The notes beneath the pieces were generated by a model, which did not search any database, had not been told where the DNA came from, and saw only the letters and a program-made list of their open reading frames with translations. A program made the position numbers and the translations under genes. A stretch of DNA of 64,000 nt from the NCBI GenBank assembly GCA_030248135.1, contig JASANC010001852.1:39383-103382 (forward strand), given 5' to 3'. The DNA is from Theristus sp. LFF4_11 (taxonomy: Eukaryota; Nematoda; Chromadorea; Monhysterida; Xyalidae). The stretch's first letter is position 1, and each line of letters starts with the position of its first letter. Shown in pieces: positions 54,494 through 64,000 of this stretch.

Positions 54494-57400
54494 CTACTCG
54501 GAGTTCTGACTGCGATAGGCGGCGAGGCTGGCCTCGAGCTGTGCAATGCGGCGCATGAACGCGGAGGCGTCGTCGTCCTTGCTGAGAATGATCTTTCTCG
54601 CGGCAATCAGATCGTCGTGCAACGACTGCTTCTGTTGGCGCTCCTGTTGCACTGTCGAGCGCAGTTCATCGAGCGACTGCTCACAGCGCTGCACCTGCAC
54701 GCGCAACGCGTCACGCTCACGATGCCACTGAAAGCACGCGCGTTCTATACACTTGAAATCACTCTTCATTCTCGGACAGGTTTTCCTTTCAATGAAGTGC
54801 GTGCAGCTTGCTAATCCCAGGCCAAGTCTTTTCATCAGGTGAAACAGAACGAATCGACGTTGCATTTTTTGCACCACTGCACTGATTCCACGTTTCCCGT
54901 GCACACGGACAAATGCTAATCATGATCCTCTGCGCACTGAAACGTCCTCTGCCTACGTGCATAAAAACGATCAGAAAAAGAAACAATGCTCTTGAAGATG
55001 CCAATCAGTGAGCGTTCAGATGTGAACTCGAATGCCAAGGACAGAGTGCACGAATGCACGCACGCGTTCTCGTTGTGTGTTCAGCACGGCCAGCTGCTCG
55101 TGCGCATGCTGCAACTCAACGGCCAGCTTCGCTTCACTCAATCCGTTCACATCCACTGCTGCCGCTTGCTGTCGGCTCTCTGACGTTCGTTCGTCGTTCA
55201 TTTGCGCCAGCTCCTCTGCCAGTCGCACGCGCTCGTCCTCCTGTGACGAACGAGTCATCATCTTTTACCTTGATTCTGAGTCTCGATGCGTTCAGACGTT
55301 CAGATCATAGATTAGTTTCGTTCGACGTCTGTGAACGCATTGAGTCGCTTTAAAATGAACGATCATTTCTATGATAGACCAACAACAGTCGGTTGAAGTA
55401 TGACCTATTTTTTCAAACGTGCCCCACTGAAATGACGTTCACAGCAAACCAAACTTTTCGTTTAGCCGATTTCTTCCCGTAAACAAATGGTGAATGTCGA
55501 ATCAATCACACCAAACTGAAATTTTAGTGACTGTACTTTGACAAACGGGTGTTTTTAAAGCAAATGACGTCATTTTAGTCCGGACACGTTTGAATAAATC
55601 CACAATAGCTCAAAATCAAAACGTAATGCATTTTCAGTCTGGGTCGTGGGCACGGGTCAAAAGGCCAAAATCCACTCAAATATAACAATTGTATTTATCA
55701 GCTAACCGTGATGTAGGCAAGGGTTATTGGGTAGTGACAACAAAAGAGTCGTTTAACATGCATCGGTGGGAGCACCTTTTCGCGCATAATGCGCTCGTAG
55801 GATTGCACCTCATCCAAATGCTGCTGTGCGGCACGCCGCAGCGTCTCTTGCTCCTCCACAGCGTGCTCAAGCTCCATCCGCAGAACCTGCCGACAAAAAG
55901 CATCCATTGTGGGTTTGAAGTGAAAGCGGATAAGCGGGCAAATGTGATTAAAGCATTACATATGCGATTAATTTGTGGGGCATTCATGAAACAGTATTTA
56001 ATGACGCGTAGCTTTGTTAACACATAACTATGCGTCACTGACTGCCGCTTCAACGCTTGTGTCAATCAGATTTACACAGAAAATGACACAAAACTAATTT
56101 TGATGCGTAGCGCAACCTGATTGTCGTTTGTCAGCTCATCCAGTCGTCGTGTTAGTGTCTCCTTCTGTTTTCGTAACGCATGTAACTCTTGTTCCAGTTC
56201 ATCTTTCTGTGACGACGTTGAAGAGAGATCAGCTTGCAGTCGTAACAAATTCTGCTCCTGTTGCGTTAGGCTCGTTTGAAGATGGCTGAAATAGCTCGCT
56301 GAATCAGCACGGTTGATTTAGGCTTATCACGTCAATGCAACGCTTTGTTACAAAATCCCACGCGTACCTGTAATCATCGGCAAGCTCTCGCACCATTTGT
56401 CTCAGCCGATTGACTTCACGTTCCTGAAAAACGTAAAAAACACAGAAAATTGCCAGCGTATAACATCAGGGTGAGCATTCGAGCGCAGACTGCCGCTGAC
56501 TTTAGTGCGCACTTGTTCCTCGAGAATGGGGCGCATTTCGGCAGCAGAGCGCGCTGAGGCACTCTGCCGCTCGCTCGTGTTCTCTCGGATCGCTGCGATC
56601 TCGCTCTCGAGACGCTCGCGCTCGCTTCGTTCTGCCTCCAAACGACGGCGCGCCGTTTCTGAAGAATGTCAATAACTTTTCATTGTGTAAATACTCACCA
56701 GGCAACCGAATGTGCAGACCCGAACCGCCAGAATACAAAAGTTGCAGCAACAGTACAAAAATTCGAAAAACGCAACGCAAAAGACCGACCGAGCGCGTGC
56801 TCGGCAACAAGTTTTTCGGTGTTCACGGATCGCAGTTGACGCTCGAGCTCGACGACGCGCGCGCTCTGCTGCTGGCTGTCCACTTGGCTGCTGAAATCAA
56901 CATTTCTCATCGTCTTTTGCCTTTGCCCACATTCACTACACCAAGCAAACGGTTCAACTCAAATGTGCGCAATCCTCAACTCAATTGTTCAATTTATTGT
57001 CTCGTATTTTGGTCCCGCAACTCAATGCGCGCATAGATAGGTAAACAGTTTTAGGTAATAGGTAAAAGCGGGAAGTCAAAATTGGCAAAGTGATCCGAGG
57101 CCCCTAAATAGGGCTGAGTCACTTTGGCTATTTTGAATTGCCACATAAAGGTTGAAATTAGTTTTCTTTCAACGTCTGTCTGCACACGAATTGCAGAACC
57201 TAAAAAACTGATGATACCTTTTGTCCGTTTGTTGTCGCAGCAACGCACATTGGCGTTTGCACGCAGCCAACTCAGAACGAACCGATTCCAATTTATTTTT
57301 CAGATCAGCATTGTCTTGTTCAAGCTGCAACAACAACACAGCTAACGTGTTATGACCTAAACTTTGTTTAGATTATGCACACAACGACCTTGGCTTTTTG

Positions 57401-60400
57401 AGCATTCAGCAATGATTGGTTGTTTGTGTAACGAGACTTCTCCATGCCCGCAGACGCTTTCAATTCCTAGAAAACGGACATAAAATGGTTTTTGTTGTCG
57501 TTAAGATTTGTATTTTTGGCACTGTTAACGCACACACGCTACCTTCAGCTCTGTCATAATAGCATTCAGATCTTTCGCGAAATTCTGTTCACTGCCCGCG
57601 TGGGCGGGCCGCGACGCCAGCTTCAATTTCAACTCAACATTTTCATCACGCAGATTCGCTTTTTCCCGCTGACTCTGAATCAAGACATCATTTTTTCATG
57701 AGTGCTTCTCAGATTTTGCATAGTTTTCCATAAACCCACTTGCAGAAACAATTCGTTCACATTGTCTCGTTCTTTTGTCAGACATTTGATGTCAGCGAGG
57801 AGCTAAAAGTAAATGAAACATTTTTGACGACTCAACAATTATAAAATAAAGTTTAATAAATAAAAAGAAGCAACCTTTGATACTTTGGTGGCCAATTGTT
57901 GATTGTCGGTACTCTGTCCACATGAAGCTTCTTTTGACGGGTTCTGAAAGTGCAATGCGAAATTTGATCTTCTGTTTTACAAGATGAAAAACGACATTAT
58001 TCACTCATTAATACTATCAGCAAGGCCGCTGTCAGGCGAAATTGAAGTTTGAAAGGTTGCAACGAGAAGGACTGGCGGAAGAAATCTCAACCTTTGTTAA
58101 CAACAACAACAACCAAAAACAGACATTTTGTTGCGCAGACTGTTCCAGTAGTTCGGGTCGATATTGGCGACACACTTGGCAATATTGATTAAATGAACGT
58201 GCCAATGACGGAGACCGAGAACGACTTCGATTCGTTGCTCCGGCACTGACAAAAAATAAAAGTAAGACGATAACACTCGAAATCGTGCAAAGCTGAGTTG
58301 TTTCAAAGTTTTTAAAAGAAAACAAGGACAAAAACGAACATTTGTCGCGAACCGCTGGCGCTGCGAGATCTGTGGTGGTCAGGCAGAGTGGGCGTTGGGT
58401 CTACTGGCACTTGTTTGCATTTGTCTTTTTGAGCTTCTGAAAACAAAAAAACATTCATTTTGAAAAAAATCAATCAATTTGCGCAATGGTTCTCCGCACT
58501 TCGGCCTAGGTTAGGGGGAAAATCCTGATTTTTTTTAATTAAAAAAGTTAGGTTTGTTCGAAGCGTCTCGTCGAGCTGAGTTCAGCTAGACCATTTTCAA
58601 ACTATAAGAGCGAAAATCGTTTTTTATTGAAATTTTTACCATTTCATAGAGGAAAAGTTGCATTTTCAACAGTGAAACAGGACAATTTTTGACGTGTACT
58701 TGAATATTGAACCGTTCTTAGTTGTTCCTCTTTAGAAAATAACTAAAATTTGACTGTGTTCAAAAATTCCTGTTTGCTGTAGCTAAGTCGGCAACCCCTG
58801 TCGACCCGGTCGCCCCCCCAAGACACTTACTTTCAGGTTCAACCAGCTATGCTATCTGCCACATGGCCAGAGCCAGCTCTTCAAATTATCGTATCGAAAA
58901 CACGTACCATGATTTCGCGATCACGTTGCGGGCAACTGACAGACGCAAGTTTAACACGTTAGTTTAGCTTAGCAAGCAAGTTTTAACATGTGGCCATGTT
59001 ATCGGGTATCTGAAAAACGGTCGTGTGGTGTGGTATTGACCAACACCTCCGCTCCAATTGTTTGACAATATATCGCACAACTCCATTGTAGACCTATAAC
59101 ACACGCCAAACAACAAGATATCGTGTTCATCTCATTGCCAACCGACTGAAAAACATGTTCTAAGTTGCAACAAAACGATTTCTGCAACGATATTTCAATT
59201 CAGTTAAGTCATTTCAACGCTAAAAATTGACCCTAGAAGTCATCCAAATCGAAAAAAACATGGAGTACGTCGGTCAAAATGACCAAATACTGACATGTAC
59301 CTAAGCGTATTTTCGAATTTTCAGAGCAAAGTAGAAAAAAAATTCATTTTTTTAAATTTAAAAAAATCCAAATTAAAAAAAAACAAAAAAAAAACGAAAA
59401 AAAATTTTTTTCAAACCCCCTAACCCAACTTCCGCCTGTCCAACATCACGTGCAGAAGAGGGGGTGGCCTCATCAGTGATGTGCCCCTCTCGAGTGTCGT
59501 GAACACTTGAATAAGAAACTTAGTAAATGAAAAGAAAATAACCTAAACAATATCGATCAAACCTAGTAAAAGCCGCAGAACAGATAGCAAAAGAACTCAA
59601 TGCGAACAACAGCAACGTGAATGACTGCGAACGTACTGAGCTGCTGCTGCAGCCTGGCAATGTTTTGTTTGAGGCGGTGTTTCTCAGTGCTCAACTCGGC
59701 CACCTGCTGCTCACAGCGCAGCAGGTTTGTTTCTTTCGAGCTGACCGCCAACCGAAGTCGCTCGCACGCCGACTGTGCGCTGTTTTTCTCCTGAAATGCA
59801 ATTGCTCGCTGTGAACTCGAACGCAACAAAACACGGCCCTCTGTGGAACGCTGAGCGTCAGCACCCAGTGCGATGCGATGTTCGCTTACCGCCCGCAACA
59901 AGTTGATTTCGCGCTGCATCTCATTCAGTCGCCGAACAATGTCCGGCGACGCGTCAGCACTCGGCCTACGATCGTCGTTTGCGTCGCCGAGCAGGCGCAT
60001 TCGCTCGCGCAGGCAGTCGCGCTCGCGTGTCACGCTGCTCAGCTGCACACACACACAAAATGAAACACACTAAAACGCACGGCGCTGAACACGCAGCACT
60101 CGGCTCGGACAAATAATGTTCGAATCATGTGCTACCACATTGCAATCGTTCTGAACTTTCTCGCAATGAACAAACTTGCGATCGCAAGTTGGCCATGTCC
60201 AAATCGTGGTCGAGTGTTGCGCAGCTTGAGGATGGCCGCATTTTGCGCAGCGGCAAACGGCGCTTGTCGTGCAACGACTCGTCAGCACCGTGCTCGTGTC
60301 CATTCCGATTGCTCAGTTGCATCGTCGCTTGAGACTCCTGAAACAAGCCAGCCGCTCACTCTGCTGATGGTTGATCGCACATTGGCGGACAGGGCGCCAT

Positions 60401-60921
60401 CGAGCAAAACCGAATGTTTGTGAAGAGAAAGCGTTCACGAACGTGACTGGGTGGCGCAGCGGCGGACGACACACTCACTGCATGTCTGCAAGCATGGCAC
60501 GAGCACTGTCATTGGATTCAGTTGAAAACAGCAAGCAAAAGAGTGCAGACAAATACGGATGTGCACGAACGATGACGACTGTCTCGAATGCCCCAAGTCG
60601 TTGCCGGTGCTGGCAGGTCTGTTCAGCCGATCAGCGTGTCGCTGTTGCCCCAGCACCCCGGCGCCCACGGATGCGCTGCGCCGTCGGCGGCCTTCAGAAG
60701 TTGCATGTTGAAAGTCACCGAATCTGAATTGCATAAAGTGAGACTTCAGAGAAGTAACAAACCAAGACACGAGCACGCAGCGCACGATTTACGGTCTGCC
60801 AGCAGCCGCTGCTGTGCCAAATAGTCAACTTCGAGCTTGCGAATCTGTGCGGCATTCTGCTTGTTCTGAAAGCACAGCAGAATATTCTCCTTGCGCGTGT
60901 TTCGAAGTTCATCGTTCAATT
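54494..60921 (-). CDS. Long coiled-coil protein, probably cytoskeletal or centrosomal; 5' end unresolved
   Basis: Seventeen exons, from 60176-60337 down to 54494-54727, join in phase to 709 codons plus stop (59890-60042, 59637-59790, 58340-58436, 58125-58245, 57875-57943, 57740-57802, 57543-57674, 57389-57466, 57218-57324, 56790-56890, 56513-56658, 56368-56423, 56117-56285, 55886-55776, 55240-55064). At least two upstream exons (about 60600-60760, Arg/Ser-rich; and to 60921, LNDELRNTRKENILLC) are visible but not joined. The protein is mainly heptad-rich helix (LEQDNADLKNKLESV, ELEQELHALRKQKETL), broken by an RS-rich hinge (NRSRSRSPSLARSF) with a CQVC pair. No enzyme domain. Rod-type centrosomal or ciliary proteins look like this, but I cannot assign a family. 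Confidence 0.75.
57007..57217 (+). repeat. Dispersed repeat family E, copy in coiled-coil gene intron
   Basis: Matches 36797-37007 across about 210 bp. On the gene strand its end coincides with the 5' splice site of exon 57218-57324 (AAAG/GTATCAT). Confidence 0.65.
58508..59427. mobile_element. Family B element copy 2 with internal insertion
   Basis: Starts AGGTTAGGGGG and ends CCCCCTAACCC. Bases to about 58799 and from about 59118 follow copy 1 (28741-29463). About 320 bp of unrelated sequence, with no clear ends, is inserted between. It lies in the intron between exons 59637 and 58436 of the coiled-coil gene. Confidence 0.8.
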
Positions 60922-61093
60922 CTGAAAAGAATAGTGTATCTGTAAAAAAACGGTTCTCAACTGTAAAATGCTTTCGTTCTGAATTGCTTAAACCAGATAT
61001 CGCCGGATTTCCCGACCCAATTTCAGTGTCGTTTCATGTTTAGAAAAGAGCAGGCCGGTCGGAGGGCAGCCAAATTACATTAACGCTCGGGTC

Positions 61094-61184
61094 GCAGTGA
61101 TACCAACTTTCATGGCAGCAGTGATACCAACTTTCATGGCAGCAGTGATACCAACTTTCATGGCAGCAGTGATACCAACTTTAT
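61094..61184. repeat. 24-bp tandem repeat, about 3.8 copies
   Basis: Unit GCAGTGATACCAACTTTCAT plus GGCA, repeated with no visible mismatch. Confidence 0.9.
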
Positions 61185-61628
61185 TTTTCCCAGATCAATA
61201 ATTGGGGTTTTGAAAAAACAAAAAACCCCGGGTGTTTTCGTTTTTTCCCGGTTTTTCAACTTCCGACTGTGAGTTTTCATATCATCTTTTTACTCCTTTC
61301 CGCAACTTCACACGTTTCTTGTGGGCACAAGACTAAACGTCTCAAAATCAGTCGGAGACAACACACAAAAGTAGGCATGTGCATTGTCATGCGTGTCAAT
61401 GTCAAACCGAGGTACCTATAGGCAAAAAAACAACGTATTTCAGATGCATTCACTGTCTAGCGCTGGAATCAGATTCGTAAGAAGCTTGTTGTTTTGGAAG
61501 ATCACTTCTGTTTTCACATGTCCTGGTTCAAGCTTACAGTTGACGGCAAAAAAATGTGGGCTTTCAAACTTTTAAGCTTAATTTTTTACGATTAAGAACG
61601 GTATTTTCAACCTTACATACAATTTATT

Positions 61629-61760
61629 ACACAAGGAAGCTTGGGAGAAAATTTGGTCTGAACTTCGAGAAAAAATATGCCAAAAATTGAATTTTCAGAG
61701 AAAAGTAAAAGAAAATTTTTAAGAAAAAGAAAAGTTTGACAAATATCTGAAAAAAACTTT
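61629..61760. mobile_element. Family B fragment
   Basis: GGGAGAAAATTTGGTCTGAA and GAATTTTCAGAG match the 3' third of family B copy 1. Confidence 0.6.
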
Positions 61761-61831
61761 TTTCCCACCCTCAATTTTTTTAGAATCTCCTTACCTGAGA
61801 GGTATTTTCGGCTCAGCTACTTACAGTATGG

Positions 61832-62100
61832 CCAAATAAATAAGGCAGTCATCATTGTATTCTCCGTCAAGGCGGAATCAGTGGCAAACTAGGAGTTGTC
61901 GTTTTCAAGAATGTCAAGATAATTCGCAATCGTGTGTGCAAGGGAAAAAGAATAAACAGAATACAGCACGAAAAATCAATTAGCTCAGCTTAAAAGACAC
62001 GTCAACTTTGACACACAGTTGGGTTTCTGATCTGAACGTCTTTTTTCTTTCATTCAAATTTCGCGCGCTCCTTGCACCCTGAAAAAACTGCCATGTTCAC
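61832..62100 (+). repeat. Dispersed repeat family D, copy 2
   Basis: Same block order as 36013-36245: AAATAAA near the start, AATCGTGTGTGCA, TTTCATTCAAATTTCGCGCG and CTCCTTGCACCCTGA. Confidence 0.65.
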
Positions 62101-62840
62101 TCGGACATTCCGTACATACATGAAAAAAATTCAGACTCTATTTTTATAATTTACAGTCGAACTCGAAATTACAGGGAATCAGCTGATTAATTGGAATTAC
62201 GGTATGACTGCTTTGTATGCAGGCATTGCTGCGGAGGCGGCGTTTGGTTTGCACAGAAAGCATGCAAACCGAAATCCCAACCAACTGCTACCAAGCTACT
62301 TAACTTCAAAATTTTGATTGCCCCCGCAACCGCAGAGCGCCGCAAATTTCGTCAGCTACTTACCTACTTAGATCGCCCCCCAGCCTCGCCGGACTAACAA
62401 CTATGGTATTTTTCAAGGAATATTCATTAAATCTTCATGTTATCAATGAAAATACATTTAACGTTTGGTTTCGATCTGCTCCGATCCGACAAGTCCTTTT
62501 TTGAATGGATGAACCAACTCCGACCGGCCCGCTCCTCTGATCGGGCCTGATTTGACCTATAAAGAGCCTAAAAAGAGACAACAGAAACGAATAACAAAAC
62601 TAGCCATGGAACTGTTTTCGCTGCAAATGTGAATTCTTCGACGATGTGTTCAACCGTTTCACTTCTTCTTTTATTGCTCGCTGCTCCGCCCGCTCCATCA
62701 CTTGGCCTTGTCAGAATGTCAGTCGTGTTACTTGCGTTCGTATACTGTGTACATTAACAACATCAGTCGAATACCGTATCTAAAAAAATTTGCAGGTCTT
62801 TATTTTATTATTATTTATTTGTTCGCGCTCGCGTTTTTAA

Positions 62841-63321
62841 TTTTCAAAAATCAAAGTTGTGCTAAATCAATCAGGGAGTCCGAAGAACCACATATGATAT
62901 GCAAGCGCCTCCCGAATGACTCCCGTATGGCGGAACTTTGCAGATTTTGTTTTGGTGACCTCAATTACCCCTTTTCCAAACCGTCACCATGCCTCTTCTT
63001 GTGTTTTGACCTCCAAAACGTCACTAATTGTCCCCAGCTAAGCTAATGCTAAAGTGAAGACAAACATACCGCCTTGAAATTCGATCAATTCTTCTGATGG
63101 TGTCGCGACGACACGACACGAAGCAGCAACCAGACAACGTAGCGCTTGCAAACGGAGCAGCGAGCACAATCGGACGCTCTGCGAGGCGAATCGTCACCTT
63201 ATCTGCATCGGAAATGGTAGGCCAAGCTTTGGGACGCTCAAAAACTTCATCTGAGATGTTGTCGAAGCCTAAAATCAGTCGGTAAAACGGTCCAAAATCG
63301 ACTGCTAAAGGTTTTACGAGG
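62841..63321 (-). mobile_element. Family A element, inverted truncated copy
   Basis: Reverse complement of family A from the AGCACAAC-TTTGAT region near its right end back to the CCTCGTAAAACC block. The left terminus is missing. Similarity to copies 1 and 4 is high. Confidence 0.85.
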
Positions 63322-64000
63322 ATTTTTGAAGTGAACAGTAAATTTTTGAAGAGTAAATTCTGAACAGTGAATTTTGAATAGTTGAATAGAAAAGAAACAC
63401 AAACAAAGAAACACGTTTCTTTTGGTTTCCTTTTCTAATGATTCTTGGTTCTGCAAAGATTCGAGCAATTTTAAATGAGCGATCAACTTATCTGTTGAAA
63501 ATTTTGAAGTCAATAACGCCGGGTTCCAGTTTTGTTGTCAAGAACGCCACCGCATACGATGGAAAATCAATCGACGAACTTCATTTACTGCTAAATGGAG
63601 CGGAGTCTGAATTTGTTTGACGAAATGGCTAAAGAAATTTGAGTTTCTTCAACAAGAAACTCAGTTGTGCTTGTGCAGGTGAGTTTTCTCACTTTACAAA
63701 TTCACAAAACTGGGCATATTTTGCGTTGCCCTGCCCTTCTTTTCTAAAAACCGACACACTCGTTGCCGGACATTGCTAAAACGGACCTAGTTCTAAATCC
63801 TAATCCTAAAGCCTAATTCTAAGCCTAACATAATCCAAACCGAACCCTAACCTAAGCCAAGCCTTTTCAAGAAGGAAGATGTCTGAACAATTGCGTTTTG
63901 AACAAGTTATTGTTGGGGCCGGAGCGTGTGCACGTGCGCTAGTGGATCATGAGCATGAGCATGCGGATGCGAGGTGCGCGTGCGTTTTAAAAAAGAAGCT
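63322..64000. other. Right end of window, no gene recognised
   Basis: A plus-strand 60-codon frame at 63438-63620 (ITPGSSFVVKNATAYDG) reads like protein, but has no domain or splice support. The rest is AT-rich plus a CCTAA-type tract. Confidence 0.4.
63790..63858 (+). repeat. Degenerate CCTAA-type repeats
   Basis: Irregular series of CCTAAT, CCTAAA, CCTAAG and CCTAAC units with TCTAA and CCAAA variants over about 70 bp. Confidence 0.6.

Larger units (their letters stand above)
60922..62840. other. Repeat-rich stretch, no gene recognised
   Basis: Holds a 24-bp tandem array, a family B fragment and a family D copy (61832-62100). Upstream exons of the minus-strand coiled-coil gene may be here, but I could not identify any. 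Confidence 0.5.

Overview
The window is animal (invertebrate metazoan) nuclear DNA. It carries densely split protein genes with GT-AG introns of about 60-500 bp (many donors read GTTTGT or GTRAGT), one 20.7 kb first intron, animal gene families (AGAP, P4-ATPase flippase, SRD5A3, kelch) and many DNA-transposon relics plus a Penelope-like retroelement. I cannot name the phylum from sequence alone. Exon models below were built by hand from family motifs, AG/GT sites and reading-phase continuity.

Layout. 1-25.2 kb: minus-strand AGAP (Arf-GAP with GTPase domain) gene. Its first three exons are at 25.0-25.2, 4.2 and 2.0 kb, and the rest lies beyond the left edge. Its first intron holds a good alternative first exon (11.1-11.65 kb), a second exon-like ORF (4.6-5.2 kb), two inverted-repeat elements and a Penelope-like element whose endonuclease lies upstream of its reverse transcriptase (Naiad-like order). 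25.9-31.7 kb: a nest of G/C-tract-rich transposons between two divergent genes, including one insertion inside another with a perfect 8-bp target duplication. 31.9-39.9 kb: plus-strand P4-ATPase (ATP8A/Drs2 class) in about 28 exons. 40.1-45.3 kb: minus-strand gene for a secreted protein with a Cys-rich module and kelch repeats, carrying a 2.25 kb foldback transposon 18 bp from an exon. 46.1-50.4 kb: plus-strand type II membrane protein followed by kelch exons, possibly one gene. 50.9-52.5 kb: minus-strand SRD5A3-type polyprenol reductase, complete in five exons. 54.5-60.9 kb: minus-strand long coiled-coil protein, upstream part unresolved. 61-64 kb: repeats only.

The genes do not form a pathway. 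Arrangements of note are ATP8A and the first kelch gene tail to tail (197 bp apart), the two kelch loci head to head (744 bp apart), and AGAP and ATP8A divergent across the transposon nest. Two tracts poor in C and rich in poly-G or poly-T (19.68-19.99 kb and 33.33-33.60 kb) interrupt otherwise coherent coding sequence and look like assembly or read artefacts.
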